Assembly: GCA_025454375.1 (NCBI GenBank)
Contig: JALOOO010000020.1
Location: 1-35,133, forward strand
DNA: 35,133 nucleotides
Source of the DNA: Leptolyngbya sp. Prado105
GTDB lineage: Bacteria > Cyanobacteriota > Cyanobacteriia > Leptolyngbyales > Leptolyngbyaceae
Reading direction: 5' to 3'
The notes under the pieces are model-generated. The model searched no databases. It was not told the origin of the DNA and saw only the letters and a list, made by a program, of their open reading frames with translations. The position numbers and the translations under genes were made by a program. Shown piece by piece: positions 26,061 through 34,911 of the stretch. The stretch's first letter is position 1. Each line of letters begins with the position of its first letter.

Positions 26061-26450
26061 ATGTCCATGACTCAAACGGTTTTTAGTCCAACAGATCTTG
26101 ATAACAAGCTCTCGAATCGATTTATTGAACTTGATCCCTGTGGTTATTTTTTGATTTATCTCGATCGATCTGCGGGTTTAATTTGTGCAGATTTTTACAC
26201 GAATACGATTAATGAAAAGGGGTTGGCTTGCGATCCTGAGACGGGTGAGCCTTTGCCTTGTAAGGGTGAACTGAAGCGTCAAGCGAGTGCAATTTTTCGC
26301 GGGCGGACGGCGAAGGAGTTGTGTATTGAGGTGTTTGAGCAGCCTGAAAGTTGCTGTATTTCCCGCTTGGATCATGCAGCGTATTTGGGGCGAGAATTTG
26401 TGCGGGCAGAACAGTGTCTGTTTGCGGATCAAGAATACGTGCAGGATTAA
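26061..26450 (+). CDS. DUF4346 domain protein
   Basis: The 129-residue product matches a cyanobacterial family of small proteins with DUF4346. The pattern includes FIELDPCGYFLIYLDR, the ICADFYTNTINEKGLACDPETGEP run, GRTAKELC and SRLDHAAYLGREFVRAE. The family has been linked to tetrahydromethanopterin methyltransferase-like folds, but its role in cyanobacteria is unknown. An AGGAAAG lies about 14 bases before the first ATG; ATG at 26067 is also possible. The gene is probably co-transcribed with the FemAB-like gene. Confidence 0.8.
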   Translation: MSMTQTVFSPTDLDNKLSNRFIELDPCGYFLIYLDRSAGLICADFYTNTINEKGLACDPETGEPLPCKGELKRQASAIFRGRTAKELCIEVFEQPESCCISRLDHAAYLGREFVRAEQCLFADQEYVQD

Positions 26451-26563
26451 TCGGAGGGGGTGACAAACGGTTTCAAGCAGGCTTTCTAGCTTAGCCGTGG
26501 AAATGAGCGAGACGCTTTCCGCTCGTTGTTTATTTGCGGAGCCATGCGAAGGCGATCGCGCTT

Positions 26564-26832
26564 TTACGACAAGTTCAATAGCTTTTTTGCTTCTGCTAGG
26601 GTGACGGTTGAGGCATCTTTTTCGTCAGCTTTTGCTTGTCTTAGGTCTTGGAGGTCTTCGATGACAATGAACTGGTCTGGGCGGAGGATGACGTTTTCGT
26701 AGGTTGAATTGCCAACGAGGGATGGGTCTGGGATTTGTAGGTCGATCGCGTATCCTTCTTCGGGGACGGTATAGCATTCAACGACTGTGCCAAAGGTTCC
26801 TTTGGGAATGGTGAGATTGGAACTCTTTGTTT
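26564..26832 (-). pseudogene. Fragment of a DUF4926-like small protein joined out of frame to vapC
   Basis: In the frame ending at TAA 26566-26564 the translation contains IPKGTFGTVVECYTVPEEGY, then AIDLQIPDPSLVG, TYENVILRPDQFIVIED and a Lys/Ala-rich tail. This is the body and C-terminus of a small protein resembling the DUF4926 family. It has no start of its own; upstream it merges into the vapC frame, which is read in a different phase. The protein-like sequence in this frame, not in the vapC frame, marks it as the remnant of a second gene. The exact left boundary is approximate. Confidence 0.65.
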
Positions 26833-26994
26833 TTGGGCGATTAGAGTGAGTTCTGCTAGAACTAGAGTCGGGATTAGGATTTGAGTGGTTGTCGCTTCTG
26901 CTTGGGTGAGAAGAGTCTCGATCGAGGAAGATAGACGAGAATCTTCGGCAAAGAACCAGGCTAAGGCATGAGTATCAATCACAAAGACTTCCAT
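26641..26994 (-). pseudogene. Truncated VapC-type PIN-domain toxin
   Basis: The first ~58 residues are a PIN domain N-terminus: FVIDTHALAWFF with the first catalytic Asp, and PTLVLAELTLIAQ with the Glu. After QKQRVPI the frame changes to a Ser/Thr/Lys-rich sequence unlike any PIN domain, because it is reading the other gene fragment out of phase. The later conserved acidic residues are missing, so the toxin should be dead. It starts 4 bp after the antitoxin gene stops, the normal toxin-antitoxin spacing. Full-length PIN toxins have about 130 residues. Confidence 0.75.
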
Positions 26995-26998
26995 CGCT

Positions 26999-27202
26999 TT
27001 AAGCTTTGTCTCTCAAGTCTTTGGAAAGGAGCGATCGCTTCGCTTCTTCAAAGGCATCCTCTGGAATGTTTACGCCTTTCCAAATTCCTTTGAGTTGAGG
27101 AGAGGCTTTTGCGGATCCGCCTTCTGGCGTGAGAACTTTGCGTTTCAGCATGTCGAGTTCTTGCTGAATGGCTTCGATGCGGGTGAGGATGTAGTTGCTC
27201 AT
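26999..27202 (-). CDS. VapB-like antitoxin
   Basis: The 67-residue product has a helical N-terminus (ILTRIEAIQQELDMLKRKV) and a C-terminal part LKGIWKGVNIPEDAFEEAKRSLL that is typical of antitoxins encoded directly before PIN toxins in cyanobacteria. It would bind and neutralise the toxin and repress the operon. The partner toxin downstream is broken, so the antitoxin may now be a relic or may act against related toxins elsewhere. The frame is intact. Confidence 0.7.
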   Translation of the reverse strand: MSNYILTRIEAIQQELDMLKRKVLTPEGGSAKASPQLKGIWKGVNIPEDAFEEAKRSLLSKDLRDKA

Positions 27203-27226
27203 CGTGATTTGTGGAGAGGGATGATC

Positions 27227-27628
27227 TTATTTTAAGCGATCGCTTGAAGCGAAGAAGTTAACAATCGTAGATGGAGCGCGATCGCTCTTCTTATCCAGGT
27301 CGCTCTGTTCCTCTGCCTCGTTCATCTTTACCCGCAACAACCATTCTGCGCCCGTGACTGTTACGACTGCCGCATCTCCAAGTTGCATTGCTAACTTTGC
27401 TAAGCCCGATCGTAAACTGGGTTCTGTTCCTAGCACAATCCGAAACGGTCGAATGTTCTGCTGTCGCGCCTCTGATTCATAGAGATCGATCACTCGCCGC
27501 CGCACTCGCAAATCATCACACGCCACAATGATCAATGCCAGTCGCTCCTGATTGTTCTCAATCAGTGAGATCAGACTGGCATAAGTTGCTTCATTTTCTG
27601 CTGTGAGCGGCTCAAGCGCTTGCGACAT
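27227..27628 (-). CDS. Short protein resembling the N-terminus of large cyanobacterial NTPase/TPR proteins
   Basis: The 133-residue product has LALIIVACDDLRVRRRVIDLYE, PFRIVLGTEPSLRSGLAKL and AAVVTVTGAEWLL. In my recollection, similar sequence stands in front of an ATPase domain in large cyanobacterial proteins with repeats; here the chain stops shortly after, with a charged tail. So it may be a free-standing version or a truncated remnant. A perfect AGGAGG (27638-27643) lies nine bases upstream of the ATG, inside the end of the preceding gene, and the two genes overlap by 17 bp. Translation therefore looks functional. Confidence 0.6.
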   Translation of the reverse strand: MSQALEPLTAENEATYASLISLIENNQERLALIIVACDDLRVRRRVIDLYESEARQQNIRPFRIVLGTEPSLRSGLAKLAMQLGDAAVVTVTGAEWLLRVKMNEAEEQSDLDKKSDRAPSTIVNFFASSDRLK

Positions 27629-28065
27629 CCAAGATTCCCTCCTGTACTAGCAAATCTCGTACCAGTGGATTCAAGTCATACCAGAGCAACGCATTACGAT
27701 ACTCCAACACATACAGCCCATGTAGCAAATCCAAAAATCGTTGGTTCTCCGTGTCCTTGGGCTTAAACTCTGTATAGATTAACTTTAGCGCGTCAAAATC
27801 ACTCTGTCCTAGTACTTCTGCATACTCAAGCTGTAGTTCCGTCACGACTTCATCCAAAATCGACTGATCCACAATCACATCAGATTGATCAAACTGCTGC
27901 CGTCGAATCTGTCCGCGAATTTTCTGCATCGCCTTGTCACAACAGCGATCGCTCATCCGAATCAACTCCCGCAACACTCCACCACTAAGATGGATCGAGT
28001 TGAAGATTGCGCCCCGCTTCTCGGAAAAGCTCTAAACGGTGATGCAGCGCTTCTAAGCTAGACAT
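27612..28065 (-). pseudogene. Small helical protein gene with an apparent frameshift near its start
   Basis: The main frame (GTG 27977 to 27612, 121 residues) is helical, with RMSDRCCDKAMQKIRGQIRRQ and LYVLEYRNALLWYDLNP. Its GTG has no proper Shine-Dalgarno. Upstream, ATG 28065 with an AGG seven bases away opens a 26-codon frame, SSLEALHHRLELFREAGRN, that stops at 27985. Codons just before the GTG in the main frame read HLSGGV, a natural continuation of NLQLDP. A one-base change near 27990 would join both parts into one ~150-residue protein. It could be a true mutation, a sequencing error, or the shorter GTG or ATG (27956) start may be used. Function unknown; it is coupled to the gene at 27227. 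Confidence 0.5.
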
Positions 28066-28164
28066 ACGATACCTGTCTCATTCAATTGCCTCCTCATTGT
28101 ATGCGCTCAATTTACAACTCTCGATCGTAGATAACAATTTAGACTACGATCGCTGCACTCCAGA

Positions 28165-29310
28165 TTAGCTAAATTCTGCGATCGCGCTTACCAAGCTATC
28201 TATCTCCTGTTCGGTGGTGAAGTAATGCACACAAGCTCGAACACAATTTGGATTCAAAATCACTCGCAGGAAGAAGTTTCGCTCTTCCAAAAATTGCACC
28301 AATGGACTGTGCTTGCCATTTTCTAGTTGAAACGAAACCAATCCGGATTCGGGAGCCGACGTTTTTAAGCAATTTAAATTTGAGAGTTGTTTTAACCGAT
28401 TCCAGAGATAAGCACTACGATCGCAAATCATTGAATACCGCTCTGCTGCATAGGGTTGATGAAATGCGATCGCGGATCTTAACGCTGGGTAAAGCGGAAT
28501 TGCAGAAGTGGCAATCTCATACGCTCGACCATCGGATTGAAAGCGATCGGGATTTCCGCTCGAATCGGTGATCACACTTCGCCAGCCGATAAAAGTCGGA
28601 TGCAACGTCTTGCGCGCTTCAGGTCGAACATACAAAGCCCCAACGCCTGCTGCTCCACACCACCATTTATGCCCGGTGAAGGCGTAGAAGTCTGCACCGA
28701 GTTCAGTCAGATTCAAAGGCAACACTCCAACCGATTGCGCGGCATCGACGAGAACTTGTACCGATCGCGCATGACAGATTGCAATCATTTCTTGCAGCGG
28801 TAAAACTTGTCCTGTATTCCACAAAATATGGCTCACCACAAATAGGCGAGTATTCGGTTTGAGAAATTGTTCAACGATCGCACTTGGATCGCCCGAATTT
28901 AACGTCTCTAATAACGGACAAACTGAAACTTCTAAATCAAATCGTCTCTGAAGTTCTTTCACCGCTGCTACGATTCCTTGATGTTCGCAATCGGTGAGCA
29001 GAATGTGATCGCCTGCCTGCCAATCAATTCCCCATAAGGCAATATTGCAGCCGACTGAGACATCTTCGGTCAGGGTGATTGTCTCAGCCGTTGCACCGAG
29101 TTCTTTGGCGATCGATTCCCTGGTTAAGTTCCCTTCCTGCACAATCCAGGAATTTGCCGCGCTAGAGAATGGCCCGAATTCTTGAAAGCGGATGTTTGCA
29201 TCTTGTAAGGCTTGAATTGCCGATCGCGGCATCGGCCCTTGACCGCCGTAGTTAAAATACGATTTTTTTGCAAGGTATGGAAATTCAGAGCGATGGGTTT
29301 GGAGAGACAT
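28165..29310 (-). CDS. Cystine/cysteine C-S lyase-like PLP enzyme (class V aminotransferase fold)
   Basis: From ATG 29310 the product has 381 residues. The frame opens 24 codons earlier at ATG 29382, which overlaps the stop of the exoprotein gene as TGATG; family members usually begin near the HRSEFPYLAKKSYFNYGGQG segment, so I prefer 29310. PLP-binding Lys-215 is in FTGHKWWCG, Asp-189 in VDAAQS, and His-110 in CEHQG. The closest described type is the cyanobacterial C-DES, which splits cystine or cysteine and can deliver sulfur for iron-sulfur clusters. A cysteine desulfurase or other class V enzyme is the alternative. It follows the exoprotein array without a gap. Confidence 0.8.
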   Translation of the reverse strand: MSLQTHRSEFPYLAKKSYFNYGGQGPMPRSAIQALQDANIRFQEFGPFSSAANSWIVQEGNLTRESIAKELGATAETITLTEDVSVGCNIALWGIDWQAGDHILLTDCEHQGIVAAVKELQRRFDLEVSVCPLLETLNSGDPSAIVEQFLKPNTRLFVVSHILWNTGQVLPLQEMIAICHARSVQVLVDAAQSVGVLPLNLTELGADFYAFTGHKWWCGAAGVGALYVRPEARKTLHPTFIGWRSVITDSSGNPDRFQSDGRAYEIATSAIPLYPALRSAIAFHQPYAAERYSMICDRSAYLWNRLKQLSNLNCLKTSAPESGLVSFQLENGKHSPLVQFLEERNFFLRVILNPNCVRACVHYFTTEQEIDSLVSAIAEFS

Positions 29311-29381
29311 AACGGGGAATCTGATCAGCCTTTCCATCGTAAAGGGCAGCGATGAAATCTGCTCAGATTCCAAAGATCGCA

Positions 29382-32126
29382 TCAATTAGAACAAGTAACT
29401 GATTGGGTTGATTTCATAGACTGCGCTGTCAGCAATTCCACCTTGCCTGTTTTCGGATTGCGCTGCCAGGAAGCCGCTTCGATCAGAGGTTCAGAGACGG
29501 GCAGGGTTGCGGTGGTGGTTGAAGTGGGAGAAAAGGCGCGGAGATCTGCCCAGGTACGATCGCGATTCACCCTTTCGAGTGGATTGATCGGGGTTCCTCC
29601 TCGTCCGGTGATCACAAAACTACTGCCTTGCGTGGACGAACACCCTTTCGCAATTTGTTGTTTATCATCCACGAGATCGCCAGCGAGTTCGACTAAGCCA
29701 GCATTCGGGTCAACGCCAATGTTGTTGACTTGAACGGAGCCGTTGATGCCAAATTCGGAACTCGCAGTAATATCATTTTCCGGGGTTAAGCGATCGCGGT
29801 ATTTCAGTCCTAAAATCCCTTGGGTCGTGATGTTGATGTTGCCGCCCTGCCCTTTCACTGCATTCGCAACAATATCGCTGTTTTCCCATCCCAGAATGAT
29901 TGGGGCTTGGATTGTAATATTGCCTCCGTTTCCGGTTCCACCCGCATTCGTGGAAATCATACTATTGCGTCGGAGTTGTAACAGTTGGGTTTGCAAAGCA
30001 ATACTGCCACCCTCACCAGAAGTTGTGACAGCGGTGATGCTGCTAGCTGTGTCGAGTGCGATTTCATTTGCCCTAACTTGCACGGTTCCCGCGTTGCCTA
30101 GGCCGAATCCACTCGCCGAGATTTCTGCACCCTCGCTGAGACGAACGCGATCGCTATACACAGACAAATTGCCACCATTGCCCGTTGCCGTTGTCGTTTC
30201 GACTGCTGATCGTAAGCTACTGGCTCGTCCTAACCCAAAGCGATCGCTACCGATGATCTCTAAGTCATTCACATACAGGGTCAAATTGCCACCATTGCCT
30301 TTGCCAAACGTTCCGGTCGTAATCTGGGCACCCTCTGTGAGGCGGAGTCGATCTGCACGAATTTCTAAATTACCGGCGTTACCAACGGTGTCAGGCAGTT
30401 CCGCCAGCGCCGTGATTGTGCTAAAAAAGGAACCATCTTCAGCCGCACCCAACACTTCTACCGTCTTTGCATTGATCCGAATTGCGCCTCCCTGACCAAT
30501 CCCTTGAGTATTTGCAAGAATGCTTCCCCCAGCGGCGACCCGTAAGGTCGATGCCTCCAAAAAGATGTCGCCTCCTTTCCCTTGGGTTAATCTGCCATCT
30601 ACCCCAGCCTTCACCGTACTCTCAGTTCGTCCGCCCGTATTAGGTAAATCTGCACTCTCGACCCCCACAATTTCGATCGTGCCTCGCGCTCGAATCTCAA
30701 TATTGCCTGCATTGCCTAATCCATCCTCAGTTTCGACAGAAATGCGACTCCCGTTCACTACCCGGAAATCTGTCGTTGCGATCGTGATATTGCCGCCATT
30801 ACCCGTTGCCCCATCTTCTACTTCCGCATCAATTCGGCTGGCAACTCCTAAGGGACTGCTGCCCGTCACTTCGACGAGTTGCGCTGCCTGAATGTTGATA
30901 TTTCCAGCATGACCTGCTCCGGTGGTTTCGGCGGAAATTCTGCCGCCCTCAGCAATGCGTAAGTTGCGCGTCTGAATCGTAATATTGCCGCCATTGCCCG
31001 TGGCAGTTTCCTCAACTTGTGACTCTAAGCGACTGACCTGAGTGCCAGTACTTCCGACAATTTCAACTTGTTCTGCGGCTCTGATGTTAATATTTCCCGC
31101 CCGATTTGCATTTACTGTATCTGCAATCGTTGTGCTGCCTCCTGCTATTTGGAAGTTGGTTGCATCAATGCTGATGTTGCCGCCGTTCGTCGTTTTGATC
31201 GAACTTTGCTCTCTTAAGGTTGTCTTGTTTGTTGTATCGATCGTGATTGCACTGGTTGCACTGGGATGAATTGCACTGAAGGAAAACCCTGCTTGCAATC
31301 TACTTCGGGTTGATATCTCAAGGTTTGCGGCATGAATGCTGATCTGTCCTCCGTTTGCTGAGGTGACATTGACGATCGCACCCTCTTTGAGTGTGACATT
31401 ACCGCGTTTTACATCCTTGGGAATCGTCAATGTCTCAGCCAGTGAAATTGTGCTGGGTTGTAGCACTCCTGCAAGGACGACTTGCCCTCCCGGAGCCTGA
31501 AGGTTGCCCCCGTTGAGGATGACGTGACCGCCTAGCAGCGCTAAAGTTTGACCTGGTTGGACTCGCAGTTCGGTGCTGTTCGCTAAGTTAGATCCATTGA
31601 CTTGAATTGCGGCTGGATTAGTCCCCATCTGAATCCCGATCGGGACACTGATTGTGAGCAATGGTGCAGAGGTCACAGGACTAAACTCAGTCCCATCGGA
31701 AAACTTGATGGCTTGTGCTGTGGTGCCTACAAATGATCCACCAATGTCCAAACGCGCATCTTTGCCAAACAGAATGCCATTTGGATTAAGCAGAAATAGA
31801 CTGACTGGATGACTGCTGTTGATGGTTCTGATCGCTCCATCAATGCTGGAAACTGTGCCACCCGTAACTCGACTGAAGATCGCGGAGATCGCAGGCGTAT
31901 TAACTAAATCAAAGGTGGCAGTGCCGCCTGTGGGGATGGAGAATTCTTGGAAGCTATGAAAGAGATTCGTGCCTGCTGCGCTGCCGTTAGTAATCGTAAA
32001 GGTATTGCCCGATCGCGTAACGATCGTATTCACTGTTCCATCTGACATCACTTGCTGGGCTTGAACCGAACTAGCTAGCATGAATCCAGTTCCCAAGATG
32101 CCAAGCCATACGAGCGATCGCAGCAT
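29382..32126 (-). CDS. TpsA-like filamentous haemagglutinin exoprotein (copy 1)
   Basis: The 914-residue product has a signal peptide (about 1-24, ending VQA). A two-partner-secretion (haemagglutination activity) domain follows at about 27-145, with NPNGI at 115-119. A long right-handed beta-helix has recurring GNGGNITI and GNAGNI units. The C-terminus carries NNIGVDPNAGLVEL, KGCS, TGRGG and EAASWQRNPKTGKVEL motifs also found in the next two genes. Such proteins cross the outer membrane through a TpsB pore and act in adhesion or contact; no TpsB gene is visible here. GGAGAG stands six bases before ATG 32126. The gene lies 54 bp after copy 2. Confidence 0.87.
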   Translation of the reverse strand: MLRSLVWLGILGTGFMLASSVQAQQVMSDGTVNTIVTRSGNTFTITNGSAAGTNLFHSFQEFSIPTGGTATFDLVNTPAISAIFSRVTGGTVSSIDGAIRTINSSHPVSLFLLNPNGILFGKDARLDIGGSFVGTTAQAIKFSDGTEFSPVTSAPLLTISVPIGIQMGTNPAAIQVNGSNLANSTELRVQPGQTLALLGGHVILNGGNLQAPGGQVVLAGVLQPSTISLAETLTIPKDVKRGNVTLKEGAIVNVTSANGGQISIHAANLEISTRSRLQAGFSFSAIHPSATSAITIDTTNKTTLREQSSIKTTNGGNISIDATNFQIAGGSTTIADTVNANRAGNINIRAAEQVEIVGSTGTQVSRLESQVEETATGNGGNITIQTRNLRIAEGGRISAETTGAGHAGNINIQAAQLVEVTGSSPLGVASRIDAEVEDGATGNGGNITIATTDFRVVNGSRISVETEDGLGNAGNIEIRARGTIEIVGVESADLPNTGGRTESTVKAGVDGRLTQGKGGDIFLEASTLRVAAGGSILANTQGIGQGGAIRINAKTVEVLGAAEDGSFFSTITALAELPDTVGNAGNLEIRADRLRLTEGAQITTGTFGKGNGGNLTLYVNDLEIIGSDRFGLGRASSLRSAVETTTATGNGGNLSVYSDRVRLSEGAEISASGFGLGNAGTVQVRANEIALDTASSITAVTTSGEGGSIALQTQLLQLRRNSMISTNAGGTGNGGNITIQAPIILGWENSDIVANAVKGQGGNINITTQGILGLKYRDRLTPENDITASSEFGINGSVQVNNIGVDPNAGLVELAGDLVDDKQQIAKGCSSTQGSSFVITGRGGTPINPLERVNRDRTWADLRAFSPTSTTTATLPVSEPLIEAASWQRNPKTGKVELLTAQSMKSTQSVTCSN

Positions 32127-32180
32127 ACTGTTCTCTCCAAACTATTGGTTTCAATGTGCCCGCGATCGCGAAAGACTCAT

Positions 32181-34847
32181 CTACTCATGCGTCGTTACTC
32201 TAGAACAAGTCGCACTTCCAGTCAGTTGTGCAGGTCTGGCGGCGATTAATTCGACTTTGCCCGTTTGCGGATTGCGATGCCAGGAAGTTGCTTCGCGCAG
32301 GGGAGGCTCCGGAGTGATCGAAGCGTTTGAAACCGTTTTGTGGGAAAAAGCAGAGAGATCGCGGATATCTGCCCAAGAGTTTTCACCTCGCATTTGTTCA
32401 AGGGGATTTTGCGGCATCCCACCGCGTCCCGACACGATAAAGCTACTGCCTTCGGTTGGCGAACAGCCTTGGGCGATTTGCTGGCTGGCATCGGTGAAAT
32501 CGACGGGGAGTTCGACCAAGCCAGCGTTGGGGTCAACGCCAATGTTGTTGATGCGAACCGTGCCATTGAGACTAAATTCGGAACTCGCGGTAATGTCATT
32601 GGCGGGATCGAGTTGAGGTGTGAGGGTATTGCGGAAGGCGAGACCGATGATGCCTTGGGTTGTGATATCAATGTTGCCGCCGCGACCTTGAGTTGCATTG
32701 GCAATGATATTACTGTTCTCCAGTCCCACGATGTTCGGAGCATTGATTGTGATGTTGCCGCCTGTGGATGCTCCGGTGGCATTGGTTTCAATGTTGCTGC
32801 CTCGTCTGAGCATCAATAGATCACGCGCTTGAATTTGAATATTGCCTTGAGTTCCACCGTTGACTTCAGCGAGTAATCTTGCGTCATTGTCTAGAGTTAG
32901 ACGATTCGTATTGATTGCCAGAATTCCTGAATTGCCTGTGCTGGAGTTACTGACGCTGATCTCGGCTCCGTCTTGGAGGGATACGCGATCGCTCTTCACC
33001 GTAATCGAGCCAGAACTGAAAGCCGTACTGGAGCGAGCCGAAATACTACTGCGGTACTGTCCATCTAGGGAATTGCCCATTAAGTCGATCGTGTTCGCTT
33101 GAATTTTGATCGCGCCTGCATCGCCTTGTCCATTGGTGGAGGCAGTGATCTGTCCTCCATTCCACACGCGCAGTTGATTCGCTTGAATATCAAGTAGTCC
33201 ACCTTTACCTGTTGCGCCTTCCCCGATCGAGGCGACAATCCCGCTGATGGCTCCTGTGAAATCTACGATCGGATCGGCGACTTCAATCTCATTGGCTCGG
33301 ATCACGATATTCCCAGCATCTCCAGCGTTCACGACATTCACGGCAACCTTTGCGCCCTGGGTAATACTTAACCGACCTGTATTAATCAAGACATTACCTC
33401 CATCTCCCGTCGCACCTGGTTCAGAAGACGCAAACAGTCCGGTTGAGAAACGTTCGCTCGCACCTGATGAACCCGTAAAAGCGTTCGATCCACGCAATTC
33501 GATCGACTCCGTTGCATTGACGGTGACGGTTCCAGCCTTACCAGCCCCGAACGTTGAACCGTGGATTTGCGCTCCGTCTAACGCTTCAAAGCGTTGAGCA
33601 TTGATCGTTAAGTTTCCAGCATCGCCGTCAGCGAGGGTGTAGGAGACGATCGACAGCCAACCTTTTGCAGAGAGGCGATCGGCATTGATCGTTAAATTGC
33701 CACCCGTCCCTGAGCCATTAGTGACTGCCACAATATAAGAACTGCCGTCATCACCATTGGACGCACCAATCACGTCGATCGTGCTTGCCTGAAGCGTGAT
33801 CTCTCCACCTTTGCCCTCTCCAGAAGTGCTGGAGAAAATGAAGCTTTCATTTCTGAGGGCAACCTGCAGGGCGGTGATCTGCACATCGCCTCCGCGTTGC
33901 AAGGTCGTTGAGGTGCTGATCCAGGAGCCGCCATCGAGCAAGACTGATTCTGAAGCAGAGACTTGCAGGGGCTGACCTGGGTTCACACTATTAGCATTGG
34001 ATTGAACGTTAGACCCTTCTAAAAGATGGACTCGCCGCCCTTGGACTTGAATACTACCGCCATCGGTCGCGTTCAGGGTGGTTCCTTGAGTCAGTTGGAG
34101 ATCTTGAAAGCTTTGAACCCCTTGATAATTGAATGCCCAACCCGCTTGCGTTGGAGACAGGGAGACGGTGGCATTGTCGCCAACACTCCCCAGTGCGAGG
34201 TGTCCATCTGCCACGCTTAAAGTGCTGCTCTGTGATGTTAGGGTTCCTCCGACAAGGGCTAGGGTCTGCTTTGGGTTCACTTGCAGGGTTGCTCCTTGAA
34301 CGGCGATCGCTGCCGGATTTTGCCCGAATTGCAGCCCGATGGGCGCACTGATCGTTAATAAGGGTGGTTGACTCGAATTCACTGCACTAAACTCTGTCCC
34401 ATCTGCAAACCGAATCCGGTTCGCTGTCGTGCCGACAAAGGAGCCACCCATATTCAATTGAGCATTGCTGCCGAAGAGGATGCCATTGGGATTGAGCAGA
34501 AAGAGGTTGGCAGTTCCATTCGCCTGAATGAGACCATCAAGGTTAGAAACACTGCTCCCGGTGACACGACTGAAAATGTTTTGAATATCAGCGGCATTGT
34601 TGAAGAGAGCAGTGCCGCCTGTGGGAATGGAGAATTCGCGGAAGCTGTGAAAGAGGTTCGTGCCTGAGATCGTACCGTTGTCGATCGTGAAGGTATTGCC
34701 CGATCGCGTCACTTGGGTGTTCAGCGTTCCGTCGGGGACAACGGCTTGAGCATCGACAGGTTGAGTCGCTGTCATAACACTGAAACCGAGGATGTAGCCT
34801 AACGCGATTGGCTTTGCCAAGCTCACGAGGATCGTCGTATGAGTCAT
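32181..34847 (-). CDS. TpsA-like filamentous haemagglutinin exoprotein (copy 2)
   Basis: From ATG 34847 the product has 888 residues; an in-frame GTG at 34871 lies inside the preceding terminator stem and is rejected. A signal peptide ends at VDA (about 33). The secretion domain has the same TRSGNTFTI, FHSFREFSIPTGG and NPNGI (119-123) blocks as copy 1. A beta-helix rich in Gly/Asn follows. The C-terminus repeats NNIGVDPNAGLVEL, QGCSPTEGSSF, SGRGG, and ATSWHRNPQTGKVEL, so the two genes are clear paralogues that arose by tandem duplication. The product is expected on the cell surface or secreted. Many long plus-strand frames over this gene are by-products of its biased composition. Confidence 0.87.
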   Translation of the reverse strand: MTHTTILVSLAKPIALGYILGFSVMTATQPVDAQAVVPDGTLNTQVTRSGNTFTIDNGTISGTNLFHSFREFSIPTGGTALFNNAADIQNIFSRVTGSSVSNLDGLIQANGTANLFLLNPNGILFGSNAQLNMGGSFVGTTANRIRFADGTEFSAVNSSQPPLLTISAPIGLQFGQNPAAIAVQGATLQVNPKQTLALVGGTLTSQSSTLSVADGHLALGSVGDNATVSLSPTQAGWAFNYQGVQSFQDLQLTQGTTLNATDGGSIQVQGRRVHLLEGSNVQSNANSVNPGQPLQVSASESVLLDGGSWISTSTTLQRGGDVQITALQVALRNESFIFSSTSGEGKGGEITLQASTIDVIGASNGDDGSSYIVAVTNGSGTGGNLTINADRLSAKGWLSIVSYTLADGDAGNLTINAQRFEALDGAQIHGSTFGAGKAGTVTVNATESIELRGSNAFTGSSGASERFSTGLFASSEPGATGDGGNVLINTGRLSITQGAKVAVNVVNAGDAGNIVIRANEIEVADPIVDFTGAISGIVASIGEGATGKGGLLDIQANQLRVWNGGQITASTNGQGDAGAIKIQANTIDLMGNSLDGQYRSSISARSSTAFSSGSITVKSDRVSLQDGAEISVSNSSTGNSGILAINTNRLTLDNDARLLAEVNGGTQGNIQIQARDLLMLRRGSNIETNATGASTGGNITINAPNIVGLENSNIIANATQGRGGNIDITTQGIIGLAFRNTLTPQLDPANDITASSEFSLNGTVRINNIGVDPNAGLVELPVDFTDASQQIAQGCSPTEGSSFIVSGRGGMPQNPLEQMRGENSWADIRDLSAFSHKTVSNASITPEPPLREATSWHRNPQTGKVELIAARPAQLTGSATCSRVTTHE

Positions 34848-34862
34848 AACGTTTTTTCTTTC

Positions 34863-34885
34863 AAAAAGCACTACCGTTAAAGTGC
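34863..34885 (-). terminator. Rho-independent terminator between copies 3 and 2 of the exoprotein array
   Basis: Read on the minus strand, GCACT (34885-34881) pairs with AGTGC (34872-34868) around an 8-nt loop and runs into five Ts (34867-34863). The stem is short, so read-through is possible. Copy 2 would then need its own promoter or depend on read-through. Confidence 0.5.
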
Positions 34886-34911
34886 CCTCTCGTTTTGCGA
34901 TCGCATCTCAG

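Noticed and set aside
26505-26535. Terminator after the DUF4346 gene
   Set aside because: A stem gagcg/cgctc is visible, but with a 10-nt loop and a weak T run, so the call is too uncertain.
29743-30495. 250-codon plus-strand frame over the exoprotein gene, plus similar frames at 29443, 30520, 32080 and 32340
   Set aside because: They mirror the Gly/Asn-rich beta-helix coding sequence on the minus strand and show no family features.
34848-34871. GTG start for exoprotein copy 2
   Set aside because: It falls inside the terminator stem; ATG 34847 directly precedes the signal peptide.
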